A stretch of 64,000 bases of DNA from Hordeum vulgare subsp. vulgare (GCF_904849725.1 NC_058521.1:557524176-557588175); one strand, 5' to 3'. Counted from the first letter of the stretch, positions 35,651 through 47,400 are shown. Notes: a model not told the origin generated them from the letters alone. Numbers and translations: made by a program.

Positions 35651-36840
35651 CAAATCAACCACTTCCGGTACATCCAACGATAGATGCTGGGGCAGAAACA
35701 GCACAGGCAAGCCCAAAAAAACAAAGAAAGAGTAAAAGAAACAAATGCCGACAACGGAGGATCAACGAAAACGGAGAAACCTCACGATCGTTGCGCCCAC
35801 CGAAGAACACCCACCAAGCTCCTAGACTCCGAGACGCCGGTACCAATCAACAACTCCAAGAAGGGACGTGACGATGACGACGCTGCTGCCAAGGGATTCC
35901 CCCGATCCCAACCTCCACCTCACGCGCATCGAAGCCCGCCACCAAACCGATCTCCACCCCGCGCCAACACGGACTTGAAGCTTCCACACCGGCTCACCAC
36001 AGCAACACAAGGATGGATCTGCACGACGAGGAAGAGGAGATAGGGCTAGGGGCATCATCATCAACGACACGCGGGAGGGCACAACCTCCACCGTCAAGGA
36101 CGGTAACCGACCGGATGCGATAGCGGGAGCAAACCAGCCCCGTGCCCACAGGCCCGACCGGGGTTTCAAATGTTCGTAAAGCTCCCGCCGTCGCGCTGCA
36201 GAATGCACGCTGTCTACGACGCTGCCCCCCGTACAAGCCGCTCCTCCACACCTCCGCACAGGGAGCATCATGGCCGCGGCACCACAACCAGTCCGCCCCG
36301 CCGCCAAGTGGAAGCTCCACCACCACGCGCACCGCCGGCCACCTCCACCAAGGCGTCGGACCGCCATTGGCCTAGATGCACCCCCGCTGCACGCCCGTGA
36401 CGAAAGGGACCAACCACAACCGCTGAGGGCCTGAAGCCGGACCCCAGCCCCCACCCACGTCGTCACCGCCAACCGCCGACCTCACAACGCGCAACCATGG
36501 TGGGAGAGACGGAAAGTGTCTCCTTCCACTCCTAGTCCGGCATCAGCCACCTGGCCTGGGTGAACGCCCCCACAGTAGGGGGCATCTACGCCTGCGTCCC
36601 CCGACAACCATCGTTGACTGTGGGGAGCACGGCCTAGTAGCTGCCGACGGCTACCGCCGAGCAAGCCCCGGCATGATCGATAACCAGCCCGAGACAAACT
36701 CACACGCCGTCACAGCCATAGTCATCACCGTCGATCCGTCCGCAGCATAGCAGCAACACAAGCGCCCGCTCGGACCGACATTACGAAGGAGCAACAAGAA
36801 GGGGCACTAACGCGGCGGCAAGCACCACCGCTTACTAGGT
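35651..36840 (-). repeat. GC-rich degenerate repeat, class uncertain
   Basis: GC-rich block with overlapping open frames on both strands, the longest 216 codons on minus (36472-35822). The protein has no motif I recognise. The minus-strand 3' side (GATTTGTAATACAAAGCGGG..., 35660-35635) looks like the 3' end of a repeat known to me from Triticeae, possibly a LINE relative. I do not consider the ORFs genes. Confidence 0.3.
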
Positions 36841-37218
36841 CGGCCCACTGCCACACTGTCCATACATACAATGGCAACTTTCATCTGGTATGTGTATACT
36901 AATACATAAGTAGATTCGTAACAATCGCTTTGTATGTTTCTCACATATGAAAAATTGAAAAATCGATCCAGGTGTGAATACTTGTAATTCTGATTTTGCG
37001 ATTCTTAAATTTTTTGCAGGGATGTATATAACAATTTATACGTGTCTCATACGTACGCCCACTTATATGAAATCAACCCAAGCATGGACTCTTCTCATAT
37101 GTTCACACTAATTAATTGCGTTTCCTAACATTTTTACCACGTGGACGGTGCAATCCAAACTGCGTTTCTTGACATTTTTACCCGTACGTATCAATGACTC
37201 TGTCTCGACTCAAAATAG
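36841..37218. other. No gene seen
   Basis: AT-rich sequence before the hAT element, without motifs. Confidence 0.4.
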
Positions 37219-37226
37219 AAAACAAA
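37219..37226 (+). repeat. 8-bp target-site duplication AAAACAAA (left)
   Basis: Identical to 39414-39421. Eight bases is the hAT hallmark. Confidence 0.9.
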
Positions 37227-38098
37227 CAGGGCCAGTCCAAGCAAATTTTGGGCCCCGGGGCAAAGTCAAAAATAAATGAATGTTATACTAAACTTTTATT
37301 ATTCTAAACATATTGTTTAATCAGACTAAAACCTAAACGAGTATGATGTTTTCCACTTAGTTGACATAATTAGTCACCCAACAACATTGCTAAATATTAA
37401 TTATTGTTTTTTGTCCTACGATTGTAACGTACATTAACAAAACAATTATACTAAATTTAAATTATTTATCCTAACAAAAATTAATTTGATGGTTTGCATA
37501 AATTATATATATAGGGGGTGTGAGTGTGCGCCTCCATGTTTATTTTAATATCGTCAAATATCATGATAAAACTTCCTAAAGCATATTGTTTAAAAAAAGT
37601 TAATAGTGGTTTCTAGTGTATTATTGGGTAAGTATATCTATAGAAATTTATAGAGTATAAATTGAGTAGTTGCCAACTGAATCTTGCAAATTAAGTTAAT
37701 TAATAAACTGACACTATGTGCGTACTAGATAGTTGATTCTGAAGTAGCATCCCTTATAAGAATCACCTATGCAAAGATAAAAATAATGTAAGTTCAATTT
37801 CTATATACTGATTTTATTATTTCACATGCACTTATGTGATGTGTTTGGATTTATCTAGTGCAGATATCAGTCTTTCAAATCAAAATTTATGCACGAAATT
37901 GCACATATAAATCTACCTAAAATGGTGTTTATTACAAAGAGTCTAACTTAATTTAATATCATTAGTGATCTATTTATACCTTATACATTCTATTTATTTG
38001 CAGTGTGGACTTTGCTCATCCAAATTGAGAACTTTGTTTTTCCAACATATTTTATGATATTTCAACCTAATATGCAATATTATGGTTGTTAGTATTAA

Positions 38099-38578
38099 GC
38101 AAAAGGGCCCGTGCGTTGCAACGGGAGGAAAAAACCACCATCTTCAATGACGATGACCACATTATGTTCATATCTCATCGCAAGAAAATATTTCTTCTTT
38201 TAATTTTATTCACAATTCACAAGTTGAAACAATGTTCATATATTTAAAAAAATATCATGGTTGTCAAAAAACTTGGTAACTCAAAGAATTATTCTGAATT
38301 TCAAGAAACATTTTTTAAAATATAGCAAAAGGACACGTGCGTTGCAACGGGAGAAAAAACCCACCATCTTCAATGACGATGACCACATTATGTTCATATC
38401 TCATCGCATGATTTCAAAAATTTGTTCACAAATGCAAGAAAATATTTCTTCTTTTAATTTTATTCACAATTCACAAGTTGAAACGATATTCATATTTTTT
38501 TTTAAATATCATGGTTGTCAAAAAACTTATTAATTCAAAGAATTATTCTGAATTTCAAGAAACATTTTTTAAAATATA
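38099..38578 (-). repeat. Tandemly duplicated Helitron 3' terminus (226 + 254 bp)
   Basis: Outer copy 38099-38324, inner copy 38325-38578. They share CACCATCTTCAATGACGATG, CACAATTCACAAGTTGAAAC and GAATTTCAAGAAACATTTTT. The outer copy lacks 27 bases between two GCA trinucleotides, as in a microhomology deletion. Each copy has its own terminal hairpin. Confidence 0.88.
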
Positions 38579-39334
38579 CTATAATATTCCGATCCACCCT
38601 GACAATTAATTCTTCTAAATTCACTCACGTATATAATCTAAAAGACTCAGAAGCATTACTGTTGAACTGCATACATTCGGTCATTCGTGAACATTTTTAC
38701 AAATTTGGGAACATTTTTAAAATCAAGAATATTTTTACAATATATAAACATTTTTTTTAAATTCCAAACAATATTTTATATTACGAACTGTTTTCAAGCA
38801 TTTTCTTGTGAATTGGCGAATAATTCATTTTCTGAATTATCAAACATTTTTTAATTGCATTAAAGAAATTTCGCAAAATGATGGAATTTTTTTGATTCAC
38901 GAATGTTTTCTCCAAAATTACGATTTTTTTAATATGTAAACATTTTTACAAAAATCCCGAACAATTTTTGAATTTGCAAACATTTAATGTTTTATCAAAT
39001 ATTTATGTAAATATAATTTTTTGAATTTCGAAATTTTATTTTTGATTTATTTGAATTATAAAAAATAAAAAACTACAAATAAATAATAGTAACTAAAAAA
39101 CTAAAATAAATAGGCCCCCTCCCATGGGCTGACCCAAATGCGCGTGCTGTGTATTTTTCAGCGAGCAGAGCGTAGTATAGCTGGTCCCTATGCTTGGGCC
39201 GGCCCATGCGAGGATTCCCTGCAAAACGTTTTTTATAACTTATAGGTGACATTGATGGGTAATGTTAGAGAATTTTGAAGATAATTTTAGCGACATACCA
39301 CAGAAGCAATAGGTGCTTTATTAATAGGGATAGA
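38099..39334 (-). mobile_element. Non-autonomous Helitron with duplicated 3' end, inside the hAT
   Basis: On minus it starts TCTATCCCTATTAATAAAGC (5' end at 39334, next plus base T), nearly identical to the start of the Helitron at 18487. The hairpin CCCGTTGCAACGCACGGG lies at 38108-38125 and a second copy (CCCGTTGCAACGCACGTG) at 38334-38351. The outermost end reads TTTTGCTTA rather than a strict CTRR. No Rep/helicase is present. The shared 5' and 3' ends place it in the same family as 17049-18487. Confidence 0.7.
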
Positions 39335-39413
39335 TAGTTTAATGTTTGGGGACCCTCATCCTTTCGGGGCCCGGGGCAGTTGCCCTGTTTGCCCGGCCTA
39401 TGGGCCGGCCCTG

Positions 39414-39421
39414 AAAACAAA
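39414..39421 (+). repeat. 8-bp target-site duplication AAAACAAA (right)
   Basis: Matches 37219-37226. Confidence 0.9.
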
Positions 39422-39474
39422 CTGCCTCCGGCCGTATCGATATCTATCGGTATGCTATGCTCGTAAGAGGACTT

Positions 39475-39484
39475 CATATATACT
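39475..39484 (+). promoter_or_regulatory. TATA-like box of the F-box gene
   Basis: CATATATACT lies 84-93 bp before the ATG at 39568, a common distance in plants. It is only 54 bp beyond the hAT duplication, so any upstream elements now lie on the far side of a 2.2-kb insertion. Confidence 0.45.
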
Positions 39485-39567
39485 CCATATGAATCCTACG
39501 TTGCCTGTCTACCATCAAAATCTTCCACTTGGCCAAGATCTCGCCTGGGCAATCACGGCGGCCGTGC

Positions 39568-41046
39568 ATGGACCTGCTCAGCGCGCTCCCCGACGATCTC
39601 CTCGTCACTATCCTGGATGGCCTTGACACCCGCTCCGCGCTCGCCACCGCCATCCTGGCCAGGCGCTGGGCGCGCCTCCCACGCCAGCTCCACGCCATCG
39701 ACTTTAGGGTCACGGACATGTTCCCGCTAGCGTTCCACGTGTCCGACGACTTGCTCGAGGAACACATGCGCCGCGCCATGGCCAGCTACAACGATGCCCT
39801 CGACAGCTTCACTGAAGCGGACGCCGACGAGGATGATAACGGAGGCTATATTCCCCGGCGCCTTGAGAGGCTCCGGCTCGAGTTCTTGGACCCGGACGAA
39901 CCCTTCTCCATTGACCGCCTGATCGCCAAGGCGGTCACCAATTGGGGCGTGGAGGACCTGGAGGTCCGCGTGAAGCGCTCACCCTGGGCGATGTGGTTTC
40001 GGCGTGTCGCCTACCTCTTCCCCCACGAGCTCCTCAACAACGAGTCGGTGCAACGCATCGGCTGCCTAACGCTCGGAGGTTTCGACGTCCTCCCGCCGCT
40101 GCACGAGTATGGCGGGCTAACTACACTCATCCTTCAGGACATCAGCCAGCCAATGACGGTCTACACAGGAGTGGTCTCCATGTGCACGTGGCTGCGGTCC
40201 GTCCACCTCAGGCGTTGCCGCGCCAAAACCTATGACGGCATACCCACACCCAGAGTCATGGAGGTGGACGCGCCGGCATCGGGGCTAAGGGAGCTCGTCG
40301 TCGACAGATGCTCGTTCTCTGTAATCCGGCTGCTCTCTCTCCCGGTACTGGAGCGCATGGAGTGCAGCCGCAGCTTCCTCATTCTGGCATTCGGCAACGT
40401 CCCGAGCCTCGGGCACGTAAACCTAGACAAAGGCTTCATCATCGTCGAGGGCGAGCCCTGGGACAGGTACCAGTACGACTACGCGCTGAACAAGTACTTG
40501 GCGGCGGTTATCCCAGCTGCCGCGACGGAGCTCGTCCTCCGGTTCATCGGCAGCTACAGGTGGGCCACCCCGTGGTTCGCTGGCGTGACGCCGTTCCCCG
40601 GCCTGCGAAGGCTGTTGGTGGAGGACGTGCCTTTCAACTGGGATCTATCGTGGCCGTGCCTCCTCCGCCTCCTCCGTGCAGCGCCCTCGTTGGAAGCCCT
40701 CCACGTCAGCATCGCCGGCTGCGAGGACTCGCGGGGGCGGCAGCCACATAATGTGTGGGTTCCGACCAACTTCCGGCACGCTCACCTCGAGGAGCTTGTG
40801 ATAGTCGGCTTCAAGCTGACGATGAGGCAGGCACGCCTCGTCACGTTTGCCATGAGGGTGTGCAAGAGGCTGCAGCGAGTCATCCTGGTGAAGGGCGGCC
40901 ACGTCGACGTCAGGGGGCTCTGCCGCGGCTGGGAGGTGGTGGTGTCGCCGGAGAGCGCGTGGAGCGACGAGGAGAAGGCGGCCACGGAGAAGGAGATCAG
41001 GACACCCGAATACTATAAGATACAAGGGCGCCTGGTGTTTGCATGA
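39568..41046 (+). CDS. F-box / LRR / FBD-like protein (492 aa)
   Basis: Intronless ORF from ATG 39568. An upstream extension to 39529 begins with TTG and is not a start. Residues 2-45 form an F-box (LLSALPDDLLVTILDGLDTR, then ...ARRWARLPRQLHAIDF), which binds Skp1/ASK1 in SCF ubiquitin ligases. A leucine-rich region follows (for example LGGFDVLPPLHEYGGLTTLI, SGLRELVVDRCSF, FPGLRRLLVEDVPF, APSLEALHVSI). The C-terminus (HLEELVIVGFKLTMRQARLV) resembles the FBD domain. The coding sequence is GC-rich, as usual for grass genes, and unlike its AT-rich surroundings. It has no disabling change. The substrate is unknown. It belongs to the large, fast-evolving grass F-box/LRR family. It is the only gene here that looks like a normal host gene. 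Confidence 0.9.
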   Translation: MDLLSALPDDLLVTILDGLDTRSALATAILARRWARLPRQLHAIDFRVTDMFPLAFHVSDDLLEEHMRRAMASYNDALDSFTEADADEDDNGGYIPRRLERLRLEFLDPDEPFSIDRLIAKAVTNWGVEDLEVRVKRSPWAMWFRRVAYLFPHELLNNESVQRIGCLTLGGFDVLPPLHEYGGLTTLILQDISQPMTVYTGVVSMCTWLRSVHLRRCRAKTYDGIPTPRVMEVDAPASGLRELVVDRCSFSVIRLLSLPVLERMECSRSFLILAFGNVPSLGHVNLDKGFIIVEGEPWDRYQYDYALNKYLAAVIPAAATELVLRFIGSYRWATPWFAGVTPFPGLRRLLVEDVPFNWDLSWPCLLRLLRAAPSLEALHVSIAGCEDSRGRQPHNVWVPTNFRHAHLEELVIVGFKLTMRQARLVTFAMRVCKRLQRVILVKGGHVDVRGLCRGWEVVVSPESAWSDEEKAATEKEIRTPEYYKIQGRLVFA

Positions 41047-41066
41047 TTTTGGTGTGTGCAGTTGCA

Positions 41067-42100
41067 TCGAAAATGTTTAGTTACGTTTCGAGTATTTAGC
41101 AAACGTTCATCTCGAGAGGGTGACGAATCGAACGAGTTTCTATGATAGTTTACATTGTCGTAAATATGACAATTCTACTTTGCAAACATGGCAAATCCTA
41201 AAAAAAAAACGAATTGAGGTGGATTTATACTTGTCATTTTTTACAATATAAATTGTCTTGCAAATCGTTCAAAATTAACATGCTTTCTAGCTGACGTTCG
41301 CTGGTTAAAATGGTCAATTTCTGTTCAATTGTGGTTCGTTGGGTTCCTTATATGTCTTTATTTAATTTTTTTTATTTCGGATATGTTTCTCAAACAGTTA
41401 AAGTAAATTGGTTTTTATTGATTCAACCTCCTTGCACAGCATAATATACTGCTGATTAATTCAATTGATTTACTTAGATTTTGTTGTCTTCAGTTATACA
41501 TCGAAAACGTTTATTTACGTCTGGAGTACGTAGTTAGCTAACGTTCATCTCGTGAGAGTGACAAATCAAATGATTTTCTATGATGGTTTACATTGTCGTA
41601 AAGATGACAATTCTAGCTTGTAGACATGGCAAATCCTCAAAAAATTAAATTGTGGCGGACTTATACATCTCATTTTTATGTTGGAGTACGTAGTTAGCTA
41701 ACATTCATCTGGAGATGGTGACAAACCCGAACGATTTTCTATGTTAGTTTACATTGTCGTAAAGATGACAATTCTAGTTTGCAAACATGGCAAATCCTAA
41801 AAAAATGAATTAAGCCGGACTTGTCATGCTTAGCAACTAAATTTGTGATTTTTTACAATATAAATTGTCATGCAAATCATTCACAATTGACATGCTTCCG
41901 AGCTGATGTTCGCTGCTTAAAAGGGTCAATTTATGTTCAATTGTGGCTTCGTGGGTTCATCTGGAGTATGTTTTTATTTTTAAAAGTTTATGTCGGATAT
42001 GATTGTTAAAGAGTTAAAGTAAATTGGTTTTTATCGATTCAGCCTCCTTGCACAGCATAATATAGTCCTGATTAATTCAACTGATTTACTTAGAAACAAG
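41067..42100. repeat. F-box 3' flank, tandemly repeated (two long copies and one partial)
   Basis: The block GTTTACATTGTCGTAAAGATGACAATTC (or close variants) recurs near 41150, 41588 and 41748. The block GCATAATATA.T.CTGATTAATTCAA recurs near 41440 and 42055. The unit is about 600 bp for copies 1 and 3; the middle copy is a 190-bp partial. Non-coding. Confidence 0.8.
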
Positions 42101-42516
42101 TGATGGAAGGAGTATGGATTCTCAAGTATGTATGTTATTGAAGTTATGATATTTTTTGAAGTTGAAAAGCACAAAACCAGTGGGTCATGAACACTGTATT
42201 TTGTAGGAAGCACTTTTTATGTAACAAACCAGTCTGTCGTTTGTTGATGAATCGTGTCAAATCATGATAATTTGCTACATAATGCACCTTTTGTATAAAT
42301 GATAGATTTTATTGAGTCAAAATGAAGAATCAAGGGGATACAAACAAAATGTATGCACAACCAACCCGTGTGTAATTAGCATGCACACAGCCAATGCTAG
42401 CGCACACGTACAAAAGAACATCGATAAAAAAGCAAAGTCATACAAAACACGAGCTATGCCTAATCGGATGAAAATAATTAAGGCGATCAAAACAACGATC
42501 GGTAAACTACAACAAC
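42101..42516. other. Spacer up to the CACTA element; no gene seen
   Basis: AT-rich sequence. The last three bases (42514-42516, AAC) form the CACTA target-site duplication. Confidence 0.5.
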
Positions 42517-42900
42517 CAACAGTAGAAAAAGGGCCTTCTGTCCCGGTTCGTAAGAGCCTTCTGTCCCGGTTTCGGAACCGGGACAAAAAAGTCGTTACTA
42601 ATGCCCTTGGCCTTTAGTCCCGGTTCTTACATGAACCGGGACAGATGGGCCTCCACGTGGCCGGTGCGGCGAGCCCAGGCAGGAGGCCCTTTGGTCCCCG
42701 TTGGTGGCACCAACCGGGGCCAATAGGCATCCACATGTCAGCATTTCAGGTGCCGTTTTTTTTTTGAAAGGGGGGGGGTTTGGGGTTTTGGCGGGTTAAT
42801 TTAGGTGTTTCATATATTGTGTTAGCTAGCTAATTAATAGAGAGAAGTGTCCTCTCTTATCTCCGTGCTTGATCGACGCTACGTACTATACGTATAGAGA
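42517..42900. repeat. Left terminal and subterminal region of the CACTA element
   Basis: Contains several CCCGGTT/AACCGGG pairs forming short palindromes (for example 42540-42650), then a G-run (42770-42779), then AT-rich sequence. Such arrays are the expected binding sites of the CACTA accessory protein. Confidence 0.8.
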
Positions 42901-43090
42901 GGGCTAGACACGCTAGCTAGTAAGCAAATGAAGGAAACAACAGATCGTCATGAACATATGCAGACAGAAAGAAGTGATATCGACCACCTCTCCTTCTGTG
43001 AGAGATTGGTCGAACATCAAGTTCTCGTATATCTATCCGACGCTAGTGGCTACATATATACAACACAATTATCTCTTACAATATAATCTC

Positions 43091-44293
43091 CTAATTAAAA
43101 TCCAACTGATTAGGGTTCACATGACATTCTCCGTCTTTAGCGATCACGTGGTCAAGAAAGAATGCCGCCAATTCCTCTTGAATTCCTCGCATACGATCTG
43201 CTAGTAGGAGTTCATCCCGCATCCGAAATATCTAATTTGAAGAAGGGGGTCAATACATATATATGAATAAATAAAACTGAACACAAATGATGGTAATAAA
43301 ATGAAATTGTGAATATTATTATTTACGCACTTCATATTGTTTGTCAGAGTAGCCCCGCTCGGAGGTCGTGTGGCGGATGGACTCGCAAATGTAGTATCCA
43401 CAGTAATCATTCCCTGGTTCCTGCCACAACCACTCTTCAAGCATCCTAAATGGTATTGATGAAACTAGCGCTTGAATCACTAGGAGATGCGTGGAACATG
43501 CTACTATAGTACTTACTTTCGGGTGTCTAAATTGCAGCTTCTTCGGCAGTCCCGGAGTTTCTGAGGTGAATTTTTTCCAAACCATGCCAGACAAAGAAAA
43601 CAATTACTTGATATCAGGAAATGAACAAAGTTGCCGATACGGTGCGATATTGATCTATTTAACTTACTTCTATAGAATTTCAGTCATGACCGCATACTCC
43701 TTGGGATCTTTTCGTCTCGAGTCTAAGACGGTTACTATTCCCTGCTCAAGCTTAATATCTAGGAGAATATAGTGAAAGCTGCGCACGCATGCATAACTCA
43801 TCAATTACATTACTATAACCTTGACTAATAAGGGAAACCGAATATGCACAAGACAGTAACACTCACTGGAATTCGTAAGGGAAGAGTATTATAGCTTTGT
43901 TTTGATTCAATACAACGATTGTAGCAGGTTGGCCTCGGTATCTTTGGCCTGAAATTCAACCATAAATGCATCTACGAGATTTGTGTTAATGAATCCAATA
44001 TCACCGATTTGTCTTTTCTTCAATTCGACGATCTTCAATCTGCATAATATAGTGAGGATAATTAAAAATACATGCAATGAAACAGCTGACCTATATATAG
44101 AGACTTAATGACAGAAGTAGTACTAATTACAGGCAGTAGCAAGTGATCATTAATTTATCGAGGGCCATTAGATTGAAAAACGGAAAGAACTCCTCAAATG
44201 GAACATTCAACAGTTCAATTCCAACGAGGTCATGCTCCTCTCTAACTCTCATCAGCGTCAAAATATTACTCCCCTCAGACTCTCTGCAGGTTT
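43091..44293 (-). pseudogene. Ulp1 (C48) protease-like 3' part of the CACTA gene
   Basis: Exons on minus include FHYILLDIKLEQG (His) followed by VTVLDSRRKDP (Asp) from 43779, VWKKFTSETPGLPKKLQF at about 43570-43505, and NDYCGYYICESIRH (Cys codon at 43400-43402) up to about 43320. The C-terminus DRMRGIQEELAAFFLDHVI ends at a TAG at 43091-43093. The H-D-C residues are those of SUMO-protease-like enzymes commonly encoded by plant CACTA and MULE elements. Several exon junctions cannot be drawn cleanly and stops occur between pieces (for example after VMTEIL near 43675), so this copy is probably inactive. It continues the gene at 44294-46840. Confidence 0.65.
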
Positions 44294-46840
44294 TCATGTA
44301 CTAATCATGGAACATCGCATCATTGTTGTTAGAGATCTTTCATCTTTGACGAGAGGCTTCCCGTACACGTATTTGTGTTCGTCCACCTCCAAGAAATCAA
44401 AATGTGCATCGTCGGGCAGGTAATCTGCAGGATAGGTACCGGGAAACAAGATCCCCGGATGATTAGCGACGATATCGCTAGACACCTTGAGCGGGGGGAA
44501 CGATTGGTTCGCTTGTTCGCCGAGCTGGGCAACTTTTTTCCCAGCTCGTCGTTCTGCTAACCTTTGACCACTGACAGTACTTCCCAACCGCTCCGCTTCG
44601 ATAAATGAGTTTGTAATAATGCGCTCATAGTTTCCTTTCGCCGGAGACTTTGGTGGTTTCTTCAGGGCAGCCAGAGTACGCTTCGCTTTTACCGAATCTA
44701 TCTTCTCCTCTGGAGGTGGATGTTTCTTTGCTTTCACCCCTTCAAAGTAGTTTTTCACTTCGGCTTGCATGATCTTCGTGTTTTCCTCCTGGCTCCTCTC
44801 GTATGATAACTTCTCTAGAGTCTTCAGAGAAGGACCGTATTTGTATTGCCTGCCTCTGGCTGTACTGCTAGACGCCGGAGCGGCTGCGGCTTTCTTTCCT
44901 TTCTTACGAGGCGGAGTAGAAGGACGACGCGCCGGAGCAGCCGGAGCGGCGGCGGGTCTCTTCCGCCCTTGTTGACGAGGCGGAGAAGGAGGAGGCTGGC
45001 TGCTCGGGCGCGCCGATGCAGGCGGAGAAGGAAGCGGAGTGCCGCCATGCGCCGGAGAAGGAGACTGAGTGCCCTGATCACTCGCCGGAGGAGGAGGCGG
45101 AGTGACCTGACTCACCGGAGGAGGAGGAGGAGGCGAAGGCATCCAATTCGGAAGGTTGATGAGCTCCTTCCGCCATAGGCATGAAGTCTTCAGAGAAGAA
45201 CCCAACCGAATCTCGCCTTCACCCGTAGGGTGGTCAAGCTCAAGGTCCTCAAAATCCGTCCGTTATTTGATCCACCATCACCCTAGCATATCCTTCTGGA
45301 ATCGACCAGCCGTGGTAGGTTGTGCCAGGTTCAGTAGGTAAAACAGCTCCAATAGCCGCCTTGACTTTCAATGTCATCCATCGCGCCATAAGGTGGCAAT
45401 GTTGAGACTCCGTGATAGCATCCACGGGGTAGCTAGCAGGAGGCGTGAAGACAGGCTCCAGCTGCTGAGTCTACTCGGTGGAAGCCATGCTGCTTCTCCG
45501 CTGAGATGGCGGGGTAGCTTCAAGGGAAGCTTTGGCAGGTCGTTTGCTGCGATCTGCTTCTCGTTCCTCTAGCCCTTGTACCCTTTCGTGCAGCGCCTGC
45601 ATTTGGCTATGCTCCACTTTCTTCCTCCTCTCCTGGCATTTGTAACCCCCTGCGTCCGGAAACCCAACCTTCCACAAAACCGAGCCTCGCGTGCCTCATG
45701 TCCGTCCAGGGTGCTCAAGATTCCCGAGGGCCATTGTGAGCTCGTCCTTCTCTCTGTCTGGAACGAACGTCCCTTGCTGCGCTTTCTCAATATACTCCTT
45801 AAGCCTTGTGACGGGTATTCGTAGTTGCTCTTCCGTCCAAACGCACTTCCCTGATACAGGGTCCAAGGTTCCGCTAACCCCGAAGAACCAAGTCCGACAA
45901 CGGTCTGGCCAGTTCAATGTCTCTGGTTCGACCCCTTTAGCAATCAGGTCAATCTCAGCCTTGTCCCACAAAGGTCGGGCTTTGAGGTAGCCACCTGACC
46001 CCGTGCGATGGTGATGCTTCTTCTTTGCAGCATTTTTCTTGTTTTTCGTTGACATCTTCTTACTCTTTTCCGATGTCTTGTGGGCCACAAATGCGGGCCA
46101 GTGATCTCTGATCTTCTCAAACTGGCCGGTGAATTCTGGTGTAATTTCTTTGTCGACAAACATTTTCAGCTCATTCTTCCACCTCCTGAATAGGTCTGCC
46201 ATCTTCTTAAGAGCATGAGACTTGATCAATTGCACTATAACTGGCTTCTCCGGATCCTCCTCTGGTGGTAGGGTGAAATTTGCCTTAAGCGTTGTCCAAA
46301 GATCTTTTTTCTGCATATCGGAGACATAAGACACCTCAGGGTCTTCCTTCTTAGGCTTTAACCATTGCTGGATACTGATCGGGATCTTGTCCCTAACAAG
46401 AACCCCGCACTAATTAGCAAATGCTTCCTTTGTCTGATACGGTTCAATCGGCTTGTCATCGCGCGCGATTGCTGTGATCTCAAACCTTTCATCTGAGCAC
46501 AACTTTTTCTTCGAGCCTCGTCTCTTTACCGAAGTTGTGCTCGATACAGAGTGCTAGAAAAAGAAGAAAGATGAGATTTAATTAATATGTGTACATATGA
46601 AAACAATGAATGCATCAATTAGCTAGTCAGCACAAGCTTAACTAATATATATACCTGGCCGGACTCGGTTCGATCACCGGAGCCATCATAATCATAGCCT
46701 TCTTCTTGTACCAGCATTAATGGGTCACCGGAGCCATCATAATCATAGCCTTCTTCTTCACCCTGTCCTTCCAGACCATCGGTGTCGTTGAGAAACGACA
46801 AGACAAAATCACTTCCTTTTGCGATTATTCCCCCCAACAT
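44294..46840 (-). pseudogene. CACTA Transposase_24 (TnpA-like) and proline-rich part of the same gene
   Basis: The likely start ATG is at 46840 (MLGGIIAKGSDFVLSFL). Its exon ends at donor 46655 and has a duplicated acidic EEGYDYDGSGD segment. The next part (about 46550-45700) includes IPISIQQWLKPKKED and DLFRRWKNELKMFVDKE, and resembles the En/Spm Transposase_24 family, a DNA-binding accessory protein. A coiled-coil-like stretch follows (ALHERVQGLEEREADRSKR, 45600-45540). Then comes a Pro/Ala-rich linker (45180-44840) and a 300-codon frame ending YKYGPSLKTLEKLSYERSQ and onward. Stops at about 46410 (after KEAFAN), 45471 and elsewhere, plus frame changes near 45700, show decay. The promoter is probably the TATA at 48960. 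Confidence 0.6.
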
Positions 46841-46979
46841 CTCTTATGTTGCTTTGTCTGGTGGTGCTCCATAGTTTCTGCAAATATTTACAACATGGCA
46901 ATTATTATTCAAACATGACAGATGGATATATTAGTGGCAAATGTAGAACTAGCTAGCTAATCATAATAAGGAATCATAT

Positions 46980-47400
46980 TAGTGGCCTCGACGCTGCTTC
47001 TCTAGGGTTTGGGGTGGCCTCGGCAACGCTTCAAGGGTTTGGGGTGGTCTCGACGACAACGCTCTTTTAACTTGGTAAATTTGGGTGGCCTCGAGAGAGT
47101 TTGTCGGGTAGGGGCGCGGCGGGAGGGGGTAGGAGACCAACATCGTTTTTTCTAGGGTTTGGGTGTCCTCGAGAGTTTTGGTCGTGCGAGAGGGCCGGGG
47201 GGGGGGTGCTCCCATGGTATAAGTTATCACGGTTGAGAGGGGGTATATATATCGACCGCCCCTCATGTCGAAGTTATCCGGAAGGGGGTTATATCGACAA
47301 TGACGACATACATACATGGGAAAATAATGTTATCGGGGAGGGGGTATATCGACCCCCCCTCGTGTTGAAGTTATCGGGAGGGGGTATATCAACAACGACA
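46980..47400. repeat. G-rich minisatellite
   Basis: Irregular repeats of GGGTTTGGGGTGGCCTCG (46980-47170), then GAGGGGGTATATCGAC and GAAGTTATCGGGAGG units (47240-47400). Non-coding, within the CACTA intron or spacer. Confidence 0.75.

Larger units (their letters stand above)
37227..39413. mobile_element. Non-autonomous hAT element (2187 bp) with a nested Helitron
   Basis: The left end CAGGGCCAGTCC and the complement of the right end, CAGGGCCGGCCC, form short inverted repeats starting CAGGG. Longer similarity (GGGCCCCGGGGCA near both ends) continues inward. It is flanked by AAAACAAA on both sides. There is no transposase ORF. A Helitron fills 38099-39334. The right end is about 60 bp upstream of the F-box gene's TATA box. 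Confidence 0.88.

Noticed and set aside
35822..36472. 216-codon minus-strand ORF
   Set aside because: Trp/Arg/Gly/Cys-rich low-complexity translation, frames open on both strands, no splice or promoter context.
39529..39567. Extended N-terminus of the F-box protein
   Set aside because: The extension begins with TTG, not ATG. Plant genes rarely start there, and the F-box starts right after the ATG at 39568.
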